In this document: positions 42,082 through 50,700 of the stretch, piece after piece
How the letters are laid out: each line of letters opens with the position of its first letter
Position numbering within the stretch: position 1 is the first letter of the stretch
Assembly (NCBI RefSeq): GCF_018531495.1
Contig: NZ_JAHDTI010000019.1
Location: 124,001-188,000 of the forward strand
Source: Nonomuraea sediminis
GTDB taxonomy: Bacteria > Actinomycetota > Actinomycetes > Streptosporangiales > Streptosporangiaceae
Direction: 5' to 3'
Length of the DNA: 64,000 bases
The notes under the pieces: model-generated
Database searches by the model: none
Told to the model about the DNA's origin: nothing
What the model saw: the letters and a program-made list of their open reading frames with translations, nothing else
Made by a program: the position numbers and the translations under genes

Positions 42082-43643
42082 TCGACGGCTTCGTCCCCGC
42101 CCTCCACGGTGGCGTCGGTCTTCTGGCGCCGCCGTACCTCTGCCATCGTCTCCTCGCTCATGTGGGCCTCGAACTGGGCCACCAGGTCCTGCCAGAACCG
42201 CGCCGCCCTGTCGCCGGTGCGGCCCGTCAGGATCTGCGTGCGCGTGTCGAGGGCCTTGCCGAATCGGGCGACGCGGCGCCGCCGTTCCAGGGCGCGCAGC
42301 CCGACGCGGACGGTCACGTTCGCGACCTCGCTCGCGGCGGTGCTGGCCACCGCTCCCGCGACGACGACGTGGACCCCGTGCGGCCCGGTCGTGAACTCCA
42401 GCAGCGCGCCCGCCACGTCCACGCTCGCGACCAGCGCGAACGAGCGGGCCATGGGCAAGGGCTTGTCGGGACGCTCGCGGCCGGCCGCGATCCGGGTGGT
42501 CTCCGCGAGCAGGTCCACGTAGGCCGCGATCACCGCCGGCGCGCCTCGCCGCGGGTCGGCGAACCTGCCGAGCGGATCCTCCAGCATCCCCTTCATCAGC
42601 CTGACGTAGTCCGCCCACTGCCTGCTCGCCCGCACGTCCACCACGTCGCGCAGGGACAGTTTGGCGAACGTGTCCAGGTAGAGGTCCTCCGAGACGACCT
42701 CGAAGGCCAGGCCGCGGAGCAGCTCACCGATCTGTTCCGCGCTCACCTCCTGGGGACCGCGGCCCACGCTCCTCCACTCCTGCAAAGTGGCGCGATGCAA
42801 GGCGTCGGCTGGGGTGAGCGCGAGCGTCTCCAGCGCGACCGCCATGTTGGCGCTGTGCGTGAGGTCGATCAGCTGTTTGACGTAGGCGGTGAACGGCCTG
42901 CTCCGGTCGAACCTGCCCAGGATCGGCTCGCTCCGGTCCGCTGTCAGGAACTCCTTGTACATGGTTTCGCGGGTGGCGACCTTGTCCTCCACCGACAGCT
43001 GCACGCAGCGGGCCGCGACGTCGGCCAGCCTGCGTTTGATCGCGTGCGCCGTGTCGATGTCCACGCCCAGGTCGCCGGCCAGCGTGGGGCCGTACAGGTT
43101 GACCAGCGTCTGGGCCTTGCGGGTGAACTCCGCCGCTAACCGCTGCCTGATCAGGTCGCCGTTGAGCCCGTCGTCGTTCCAGGAGAGCCGCAGGCTGTGC
43201 ACCTCGGCCTCCTCGGCGGTCGCCTCCCAGGCGTCCCAGCCCTGCTGCATGAAGGTGTAGTGGGGCGCGTGCTGGTCGACCAGGAACGCGGGCGGCTCCA
43301 CGGGCGTCCGCTCGGCCAGCAGCATCTGCACGATCGCGCCCTGATCGAGCAGCTCGATGAAGCCGGCCCGGTTGGTCGCGCCGGGCAGGAAGTCCTCGAA
43401 CAGCACCGGGTTGTTGTAGAAGAACGACCTGTTGATCACGACCTGGGTGCTGTTGATCAGAGAGCGGATGTACTCGCCGCGAACCGCGGCACGCAGCCGC
43501 TCCCGTACGTCGGAGAACTCGAGACGCTTGTCGATCATCTCGTGCAGGAGGTCAGGGGGAACCCACTGGTTGTCCAGCGACTGGGCCACGACCGCCATGG
43601 CGTCGATGTCGCCGGTCTCCAGCTTGCGGAATCGCATGGCCAT
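42075..43643 (-). CDS. Uncharacterised soluble partner of the SLATT gene
   Basis: 522 residues from ATG 43643 (AGGGGGG just upstream; ATG 43637 is a second choice). No membrane helix and no family recognised. Features seen: LETGDIDAMAVVAQSLDNQWVPPDLLHEMIDKRLEF near the start, QVVINRSFFYNNPVLFEDFLPG (about 90-110), and a long mainly helical middle and C-terminus rich in Arg/Ala, ending acidic (EGGDEAVDY). It follows the SLATT gene by 52 bp on the same strand, so the two are probably co-transcribed, and it is a candidate sensor or antitoxin for it (inference). Confidence 0.75.
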   Translation of the reverse strand: MAMRFRKLETGDIDAMAVVAQSLDNQWVPPDLLHEMIDKRLEFSDVRERLRAAVRGEYIRSLINSTQVVINRSFFYNNPVLFEDFLPGATNRAGFIELLDQGAIVQMLLAERTPVEPPAFLVDQHAPHYTFMQQGWDAWEATAEEAEVHSLRLSWNDDGLNGDLIRQRLAAEFTRKAQTLVNLYGPTLAGDLGVDIDTAHAIKRRLADVAARCVQLSVEDKVATRETMYKEFLTADRSEPILGRFDRSRPFTAYVKQLIDLTHSANMAVALETLALTPADALHRATLQEWRSVGRGPQEVSAEQIGELLRGLAFEVVSEDLYLDTFAKLSLRDVVDVRASRQWADYVRLMKGMLEDPLGRFADPRRGAPAVIAAYVDLLAETTRIAAGRERPDKPLPMARSFALVASVDVAGALLEFTTGPHGVHVVVAGAVASTAASEVANVTVRVGLRALERRRRVARFGKALDTRTQILTGRTGDRAARFWQDLVAQFEAHMSEETMAEVRRRQKTDATVEGGDEAVDY

Positions 43644-43695
43644 AGCCCCCCTATCGAATGCCGGACGCTCTCCGTTACCAGGCGCGATCTCTCCG

Positions 43696-44598
43696 TCAGA
43701 GGCTTCGGCGAGAAGCACGCCACATGGTGTGCTCGCGGCTGATCGCCTCCTCCGCGTCGCTCGCCTCACCCGCCCAGACCTGCTCGTCCTGGACCAGCTC
43801 CAGCCGGGAACGCACGATGGACAGCTCGTTGGCGGCCACGGCGTAGGCCCTGGCCAGCGTATCGTGCTGCTTGATCGCCAGCCACGCCACGCCGACGCCG
43901 ATCATCGCCGCGACGATGCCGGCCAGGTCGAACCTGATGTAGCCGAAGGCCCGCAGCAGCGCGGTCAGGATCCCCAGCACCTCGACGGCGACCAGCGTGA
44001 GCCCCCACCTGCGGGCGCGGCCCTGGTTCCACCGCGCCTTGCCGCTGTACCAGTCCTGCTGCTGGACGATCCGCTGCTGGATGTAGGCGCTCTTGCGCCC
44101 GTCCAAGGGAGAGGCGCGCAGATCGCGCATCGCCTGGCTGACGGCGGGCGCGGTGCTCGGCGCGATGCCGCTGGGCGGCGCGTCGTTCAGCAGGTCGTCC
44201 AGCCGGTCGATGACCCGCGTCGCGGCGGCGGCCTCGTCGCCGTCCTTGGGGAACGGGTCCGCGCCGACCGCGTAGCGCCAGGCGACCGTCCTGGCCGACT
44301 CGGCCAGCGCCCGCCCGTCGTACCAGGCCTGCTCCGGCTTCTCCGTCAGCAGCCAGATCTCCACGAACGCCGTCGCCGTCAGCGCGACCGCGGTGCCCGC
44401 CGCGGCCAGGTCGAAGGTGGTCCCGCCGGCCTGCAGGCTCAGCGCCCCTCCCGCCGCCGCCAGCAGCACGAACGCCAGCCGCGTGCGGGACGCCGTCAGG
44501 TACCGGCGCTGCCCGGCGAGCGAGGCCTGATCAGCGGCCTGGAAGAGGCCAGGGAGGGACGAGTCGGTCAGCTGCGTGCTCTCACTGGCCGACGACAT
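43696..44598 (-). CDS. DUF4231/SLATT-domain two-helix membrane protein
   Basis: 300 residues. Two hydrophobic hairpins: AFVLLAAAGGALSLQ with AAGTAVALTATAFVEIWLL (about 45-85), and GLTLVAVEVLGILTALLRAFG with LAGIVAAMIGVGVAWLAI (about 195-240). The family's conserved linker is present (KPEQAWYDGRALAESARTVAWRYAVGADPF), as are YIQQRIVQQQDWYSGKARWN and the C-terminal SREHTMWRASR. SLATT proteins are predicted membrane effectors of nucleotide-centred and abortive-infection systems. Start ATG 44598 gives the natural MSSASESTQL N-terminus; the frame is open a little further. First gene of the two-gene unit. Confidence 0.85.
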   Translation of the reverse strand: MSSASESTQLTDSSLPGLFQAADQASLAGQRRYLTASRTRLAFVLLAAAGGALSLQAGGTTFDLAAAGTAVALTATAFVEIWLLTEKPEQAWYDGRALAESARTVAWRYAVGADPFPKDGDEAAAATRVIDRLDDLLNDAPPSGIAPSTAPAVSQAMRDLRASPLDGRKSAYIQQRIVQQQDWYSGKARWNQGRARRWGLTLVAVEVLGILTALLRAFGYIRFDLAGIVAAMIGVGVAWLAIKQHDTLARAYAVAANELSIVRSRLELVQDEQVWAGEASDAEEAISREHTMWRASRRSL

Positions 44599-44628
44599 GA
44601 TCCGGAATCTACCCCGGCACCCACGCAC

Positions 44629-44668
44629 GAGAAAGGCCGTCGACCGGATTCGGTCGACGGCCTTCTCA
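44629..44668 (-). terminator. Rho-independent terminator after glnA1
   Basis: A long stem: AGAAAGGCCGTCGACCG (44630-44646) pairs with CGGTCGACGGCCTTCT (44651-44666) around a GATT-type loop. It lies 11 bp past the glnA1 stop, with TTTCTC following on the minus strand. It also sits 30 bp upstream of the SLATT start and should insulate that gene from glnA1. Confidence 0.9.
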
Positions 44669-44679
44669 ACGACGGCCGA

Positions 44680-46104
44680 TCACACGTCGTAGTACAGCTC
44701 GAACTCGTGCGGGTGCGGGCGCAGACGGATCGGGTCGACCTCGTTCTCGCGCTTGTAGGACACCCACGTCTCGATCAGGTCCGGCGTGAAGACGCCACCC
44801 TCGAGCAGGTAGTCGTGGTCCTCCTCGAGCGCGTTGAGCACGTCGGTGAGCGACCCGGGCACCTGCGGGATGTTGCGCGCCTCCTCCGGCGGCAGCTCGT
44901 ACAGGTCCTTGTCGACCGGCTCCGGCGGCTCGATCTTGTTGCGGATGCCGTCCAGACCGGCCATCAGCATCGCCGAGAACGCGAAGTACGGGTTGCACGA
45001 CGGGTCAGGCACGCGGAACTCGATCCGCTTGGCCTTCGGGTTCGACCCCGTGATCGGGATACGGACGCAGGCCGACCGGTTGCGCTGCGAGTACACCAGG
45101 TTGACCGGCGCCTCGTACCCCGGCACCAGCCGGTGGTAGGAGTTGACCGTCGGGTTCGTGAACGCCAGCAGCGACGGCGCGTGCTTGAGCAGGCCGCCGA
45201 TGTAGTACCGGGCCGTGTCGGACAGGCCCGCGTAGCCCACCTCGTCGTAGAACAGCGGCGAGCCGTCCTTCCACAGCGACTGGTGGCAGTGCATGCCCGA
45301 GCCGTTGTCACCGAAGATCGGCTTCGGCATGAACGTGACCGTGTGTCCGTACTCCAGGGCCGTCGACTTGATCACGTACTTGTAGAGCATGAGGTTGTCG
45401 GCCGTCTTCAGCAGCGTGCCGAACCTGAAGTCGATCTCCGCCTGACCCGCGGTGCCGACCTCGTGGTGCTGCATCTCCACGTCGATGCCGCACTCGATGA
45501 GGTTGCGCACCATCTCCGAGCGCAGGTCGGTGAAGTGGTCCATCGGCGGGACCGGGAAGTAGCCGCCCTTGTAGCGCGGCTTGTACCCCAGGTTGCCGCC
45601 CTCGGTGGCCTTGCCGGTGTTCCAGGCGCCCTCGATCGAGTCGATGTAGTAGTAGCCCGCGTTCTGCCTGGTCTCGAAGCGGACGTCGTCGAAGATGTAG
45701 AACTCCGCCTCCGGCCCGAAGAACACGGTGTCGGCGATGCCGGTGCCCTTGAGGTACTCCTCCGCCTTGCGGGCCACGTTGCGCGGGTCGCGGCTGTAGG
45801 CCTCGCCGGTCAGCGGGTCGTGCACGAAGAAGTTCAGGTTCAGCGTCTTGTGCTGGCGGAACGGGTCGACGACCGCGCTGGTCGGGTCGGGCAGCAGCAG
45901 CATGTCCGACTCGTGGATGGCCTGGAAACCGCGGATCGACGAGCCGTCGAACATCAGGCCGTCGGAGAAGACGTTCGCGTCGAAATTCTCGACAGGGAAG
46001 GTGAAGTGGTGCGTCGTCCCCGGCAGGTCCGTGAACCTGACATCGACGAACTGCACCCCTTCGTCCCTGATGAAGTTCAGGACCTCGTCGGCGGAGTTGA
46101 ACAC
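44680..46104 (-). CDS. glnA: Glutamine synthetase type I
   Basis: 474 residues. GS-I motifs are complete: [102 protein letters not shown]. The regulatory tyrosine is Y402 in [11 protein letters not shown], the site modified by GlnE. It makes glutamine from glutamate, ammonia and ATP as a dodecamer in the cytosol. GTG 46104 is preceded by GGGAGG. A double GlnR-type box lies 50-87 bases upstream and a terminator follows. It is the main biosynthetic enzyme (GlnA1 type). Confidence 0.97.
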   Translation of the reverse strand: MFNSADEVLNFIRDEGVQFVDVRFTDLPGTTHHFTFPVENFDANVFSDGLMFDGSSIRGFQAIHESDMLLLPDPTSAVVDPFRQHKTLNLNFFVHDPLTGEAYSRDPRNVARKAEEYLKGTGIADTVFFGPEAEFYIFDDVRFETRQNAGYYYIDSIEGAWNTGKATEGGNLGYKPRYKGGYFPVPPMDHFTDLRSEMVRNLIECGIDVEMQHHEVGTAGQAEIDFRFGTLLKTADNLMLYKYVIKSTALEYGHTVTFMPKPIFGDNGSGMHCHQSLWKDGSPLFYDEVGYAGLSDTARYYIGGLLKHAPSLLAFTNPTVNSYHRLVPGYEAPVNLVYSQRNRSACVRIPITGSNPKAKRIEFRVPDPSCNPYFAFSAMLMAGLDGIRNKIEPPEPVDKDLYELPPEEARNIPQVPGSLTDVLNALEEDHDYLLEGGVFTPDLIETWVSYKRENEVDPIRLRPHPHEFELYYDV

Positions 46105-46153
46105 TCTCGAACCTCCCTGGGGACGTGTATCAGACCGACGCTATGGCGCAGCG

Positions 46154-46191
46154 GTTTCCGTCCCATGTCCCGATTGTTTCGCCGGTGTTAA
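46154..46191 (-). promoter_or_regulatory. Double GlnR box upstream of glnA1
   Basis: Read on the minus strand: TTAAC, six bases, GAAAC, six bases, GACAT, six bases, GAAAC. This is the a-n6-b-n6-a-n6-b spacing of the actinobacterial GlnR operator (gTnAc-n6-GaAAc twice). Both b sites are perfect; the distal a site is close and the proximal a site weak. It ends 50 bases before the glnA1 GTG. Confidence 0.75.
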
Positions 46192-46196
46192 GGGGC

Positions 46197-47168
46197 TCAC
46201 GTGCCCGTCGACTTCGAACAGCCATGTCCTTCCGGCTCGTCGAGTTCGTAGGGATCCTGCGGAGGGCCGGTCGGATGCACCGTGTCCGGCGCCGAGTCGT
46301 CGTAGACCGGGTGGATGAATCCGTCGCGCGTGTCGCAGCGAGCCGGGGTGGCGCTGCCGCCCCACCTCCTCACCCAGAACACGACCCGTCCCCCATCGTG
46401 GAGGAGTTGGATCTCGCCCCTGGGGTGTGCGACGAGCCGCTCCACGGTGCTGGGTTGGCCGGGGCGCTGGATCGCGTAGACCACGATGTAGTTGGTCCGC
46501 ACCACGGCGACGGTCCGCCCGTTGACCTTCTTGGTGCCGAGCGTCGTGGTGCCGTGCACCTTGATCACGTCGGTGGCGAGCTCCGCGGTCTTGGGCGCGA
46601 AGCTGTGGACCCAGATGCGCTGGTGCTTGCGGTACCAGGCGCGCTCGTCCTGCGGGAGCAGTCTGATGAAGGCCTCCGGCTTGCCGCCCATCAGAATCTT
46701 GCGGTTCAGGAACGCGGTCTCGAACAGCTTGCGCGCCTGGGCGAGCCCGGCCTTGACCTCCGCCTTGGAGGATCCGCCCAGCGCCTTGGCCTTCGGCGTC
46801 TGGAATCCGGCCATGCCGTCGGCGAAGTGCTCGGCCTTGGAGTCGGTGAACGGGCCCACCTGCCGCGGCGTCTCCACGACCGGCTGGGTCTCCTCGGGAG
46901 GCGGGACCGAGGCGGCCTGCCGTACCGGGGGAGGGGTGAGCAGGTCCGGGCGGTAGCTCAACACCAGGCCCGCGGCGGCGATCACCGCGGTCACCGCGGT
47001 CGCGGCCAGCAGCCCGCGGCGGGCCCGGCGCGGACGGCGCGCTTTGGGTGGCGCCTTCACACCCTTGACGGCCGAAGCGCGCATCTTGCGCTGCTCGTCG
47101 GCGTCGATCTGAGACACGAGCTCGTTGAAGCGCGCATCAAGGTCATCCCCGTGTGGCATGGCGTCCAT
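46197..47168 (-). CDS. Conserved membrane-anchored hypothetical protein
   Basis: 323 residues. A cytosolic N-terminus (HGDDLDARFNELVSQIDADEQRKMRASAVKG) is followed by a basic stretch, one membrane helix at about 58-78 (LLAATAVTAVIAAAGLVLSYR), a Pro-rich linker and an external domain of about 210 residues. The domain contains SKAEVKAGLAQARKLFETAFLNRKILMGGKPEAFIRLLPQDERAWYRKH and two Cys near the end. It is similar to uncharacterised actinobacterial proteins; no function assigned. ATG 47168 or ATG 47159 starts it. It lies divergent from the RDD gene, and the glnA1 GlnR box falls just beyond its stop. Confidence 0.78.
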   Translation of the reverse strand: MDAMPHGDDLDARFNELVSQIDADEQRKMRASAVKGVKAPPKARRPRRARRGLLAATAVTAVIAAAGLVLSYRPDLLTPPPVRQAASVPPPEETQPVVETPRQVGPFTDSKAEHFADGMAGFQTPKAKALGGSSKAEVKAGLAQARKLFETAFLNRKILMGGKPEAFIRLLPQDERAWYRKHQRIWVHSFAPKTAELATDVIKVHGTTTLGTKKVNGRTVAVVRTNYIVVYAIQRPGQPSTVERLVAHPRGEIQLLHDGGRVVFWVRRWGGSATPARCDTRDGFIHPVYDDSAPDTVHPTGPPQDPYELDEPEGHGCSKSTGT

Positions 47169-47219
47169 GATGTTGCCCGTTGAGCAATTTTGGGTCACGA
47201 CTGCGGATACCGTGGGGGC

Positions 47220-47681
47220 ATGAGCAAGCAGGGGCCGCGTTGGACGCAGACCTGGTTGGGCGGGGTGCGTTCGGCCGGGTTCGATCTTGGGTATCCGGGG
47301 GAGCGCCTCGGGTTGCCCGAGGCGGGTAGCGGGTCGATCGCCGGGTGGGGGCGCAGGATCGGTGCGCTGGTCATCGACTGGATGATCTGCACCTGGGCGA
47401 TCGCGCAGCTGATCTTGCGGATCAACCCCGTCGAGACGCCGTGGGCGCCTGTGCTGATCTTCGCTCTGCAGTACCTGCTGCTCGTGGCGCTGATGGGTCA
47501 GACCTTCGGGCACCGGCTCATGGGTATCCGGGTGGCGGCCATGGACGGGCGCTCGCCGCGGCTGCTGCCGGTCCTGGTCCGCACCGCCCTGCTGTGCCTG
47601 GCGATCCCCGCCCTCATCGCCGACCGCGACCACCGCGGCGTCCACGACCGCGTGTCCAACACGATGGTCGTGCGGATGTAG
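47220..47681 (+). CDS. RDD-family membrane protein
   Basis: 153 residues with the RDD layout: the WGRRIGALVIDWMICTWAIAQLIL helix (R-x2-A-x3-D), LIFALQYLLLVALMGQTFGHRLMGIRV, and the last helix VRTALLCLAIPALIADRDHRGVHDRVSNTMVV. It begins MSKQGPRWTQTWLGGVRSAGFDLGYPG, shared by actinobacterial homologues next to glnA1 (Rv2219A type). ATG 47220 is chosen over the upstream in-frame ATG 47190 on that basis. Role unknown. Confidence 0.9.
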   Translation: MSKQGPRWTQTWLGGVRSAGFDLGYPGERLGLPEAGSGSIAGWGRRIGALVIDWMICTWAIAQLILRINPVETPWAPVLIFALQYLLLVALMGQTFGHRLMGIRVAAMDGRSPRLLPVLVRTALLCLAIPALIADRDHRGVHDRVSNTMVVRM

Positions 47682-47713
47682 CCGCTACATCAAAGCGTGA
47701 CATTTCGGGCCGT

Positions 47714-47757
47714 TGACAACGTTGTCTACTCGGGATCTTCTGTTGACAACGTTGTCA
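47714..47757 (+). promoter_or_regulatory. Twin LacI-type operators upstream of the GH92 gene
   Basis: GACAACGTTGTC at 47715-47726 (in TTGACAACGTTGTCT) and TGACAACGTTGTCA at 47744-47757, both perfect palindromes 30 bp apart. This matches the CG-centred operators of LacI-family sugar regulators. The second lies next to the AGGAGG ribosome site, and the first includes a TTGACA -35 candidate. Confidence 0.7.
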
Positions 47758-47766
47758 GGAGGTCCC

Positions 47767-50700
47767 ATGCATCGGCTCGCGCTGGCAGCAGGTACGGCTG
47801 CCGCCCTCATGTTCCTGGCGTTACCCGCGGTGGCCACGGCGGATCCGTCGCCGCCCGCAGCGGCGGATCCGGCGCCGTCACCGCTTCCGTCCGACGCGCC
47901 GTCCGCGGCGCCCACGCAGCCCGCTCCCCTGCAGGAAGTGACCCCGCCGCCGGGCCTGGCCAGGAAGGCGCAGGTCAGCACCGCGCCACCGGGCGCACTG
48001 TTCTCCTCCTCCTTCGAGACCGGCGACCCCCAGCCCACCTGGGTCAACACCGTCGAGGACGGCACGAAGGCCGAGGGCGTCACCGGCAGCACCACCGGCG
48101 GCATCCCCGGCAACGTCACCGACGAGATCGTCGACGTCCAGGCCAGCGGCGAGTACACCGCCGCGGGTGAGGTCAAGGAGAACCTCTTCGACGGCGACGT
48201 CAACACCAAGTGGCTGGTCTTCGCGAACACCGGCTGGGTGTCGGCCAAGCTGTCCAAACCCATCAAGGTCGTCCGCTACGCCATGGCCTCGGCCAACGAC
48301 CACGCCGAGCGCGACCCGCGCGACTGGGCGCTCGAGGGCTCCGACGACGGCCAGTCCTGGACCGCCGTGGACACCAGGCGCGGCGAGGTGTTCGACGCCC
48401 GCTTCAAGACCCGCGAGTTCGACGTGGCCCAGCCGGGGTCCTTCCTCTACTACCGGCTCAACGTCACCGCCAACGGCTCGGGGAACATCGTCCAGCTCGC
48501 CGAGCTGCAGCTGTCCGACGGCGACACGGCGCCCAAGCCGCCCAGCGACATGCGCAGCCTCGTCGGCGGCGGCCCCGCCAGCGGGTTCACCGCCAAGCCA
48601 CGCGTCGGCTACACCGGGCTGAAGGCGCTGCGGTACTCGGGCAGCACGACGACCGACCACGGCGGCCACTCCACGAACAAGGTCTTCGACGTCGACATCC
48701 CGATAAATCAGGACACTGAGTTGTCCTATCTGGTGTTCCCCGAGTTCACCGGCGCCTCCCTGAGCTACCCGAGCACGTACGCCGCGGTCGACCTCGCCTT
48801 CGACGACGGCACCCACCTCAGCGACCTGAAGGCCGGCGACCAGCACGGCATCGCCGCGACCGCCAGAGAGCAGGGCGCGTCCAGGACTATCTACGCCGAC
48901 CAGTGGAACCTCCAGCGGATCCGGCTCGGCGACGTGGCCAAGGGCAAGCGCGTGAAGCGCATCCTGGTGGGCTTCGACGCCCCGGCGGGGCCGCTGCCGT
49001 TCAAGGGCTGGTTCGACGACATCACCCTGCGCGACGTCTCCCCGCGGCAGCAGCAGGACCCCGTCGACGAGGTGATCACCACCCGGGGCACCCAGTCGAC
49101 CGGCGGCTTCTCCCGAGGCAACAACTTCCCCGCCACGGCCGTCCCGCACGGGTTCAACTTCTGGACCCCGATGACCGGCTCCGGCTCCAACAGCTGGCTG
49201 TACGAGTACCACCGCAACGGCAACGCCGACAACATCCCCACGATGCAGGCCTTCGCCGCCAGTCACGAGCCCAGCCCGTGGATGGGCGACCGGCAGTCCT
49301 TCCAGGTCATGCCGTCGCTGCTGGCCAAGCCGAACCCGGACCGGGTCGCCAGGGCCACCCAGTTCCTGCACTCGGGCGAGACGGCCAAGCCGTACTACTA
49401 CGGCGTCGACCTGCTCAACGGCATCCGCACCGAGATCGCGCCGGCCGACCACGCGGCCGTCATGCGCTTCACCTTCCCCAGCGACGGCGGCGGCAGCCTG
49501 ATCTTCGACAACTACGACAACAACGGCGGCCTGACGATCGACGGCGGCGTCGTGACCGGGTACACCGACGCCCGCAGCGGGCTGTCGGCCGGTTCGACCA
49601 GGATGTACCTCTACGCCACGTTCGACCGGCAGCCAAGCAACGGCGGCAAGCTGACCGGCGCGGGCCGCGACAACGTCACCGGCTACCTGGCCTTCTCCGC
49701 CAAACAGGTGACCATGCACATCGCGACCTCGTTCATCAGCGTGGCGCAGGCCAAGCACAACCTGGAACTCGAGGACGGCACGTTCGACCAGGTGCGTGAC
49801 AGGGCCAAGCAGGCCTGGGCCGCCAAGCTCGGCATCGTCGAGGTCGAAGGCGCCACCCAGGACCAGCGCACCACGCTGTACTCCAACCTCTACCGGCTCT
49901 TCCTCTATCCGAACTCGGCCTTCGAGAACACCGGTACGGCGGACAGCCCGCTCTACCGCTACGCCAGCCCGGTCGCACCCCGCACGGGCCCAGATACGCC
50001 TACCCAGACCGGCGCGAAGGTCGTGGACGGCAAGATCTACGTCAACAACGGCTTCTGGGACACCTACCGGACGGCCTGGCCCGCCTACTCGCTGCTCGCC
50101 CCCGAGGCGGGAGAGCTGGTCGACGGGTTCGTCCAGCAGTACCGCGACAGCGGGTGGATCGCCCGGTGGTCCTCGCCCGGCTACGCCGACCTCATGGTCG
50201 GCACCAGCTCGGACGTGGCCTTCGCCGACGCCTACCTCAAGGGCGCGAAATTTGACGCTAAATCCGCCTATGCCGCCGCGTTGAAGGATGCCACCGTTGT
50301 CCCGCCCAATGGCGCGGTCGGCCGTAAGGGCCTGCAGACGTCGATCTTCAAGGGCTACACGGCGCTGAACGAGGTCGGCGAGGGCATGTCCTGGGCGATG
50401 GACGGCTACATCAACGACTTCGGCATCGCCAACATGGCCGACGCCCTCGCCAAGCAGACCACAGGCCCCGAAAAGTCGAAATATCAGGAAGAAGCGGAGT
50501 ACTTCCGGAGCCGGGCGCTCAACTACGTGAACATGTTCGACCCGAGTGTCGGCTTCTTCCAGGGCCGCGACTCGGCGGGCACCTGGCGCCGCACCAAGGC
50601 CGACTACGACCCGCGCGTGTGGGGCTACGACTACACCGAGACCGACGGCTGGAACATGGCCTTCCACGCACCCCAGGACGGCGTCGGACTCGCCGCCCTG

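Noticed and set aside
43432-46191. Long plus-strand frame across glnA1 and the SLATT gene
   Set aside because: It covers two clear genes and a terminator and has no recognisable protein features.
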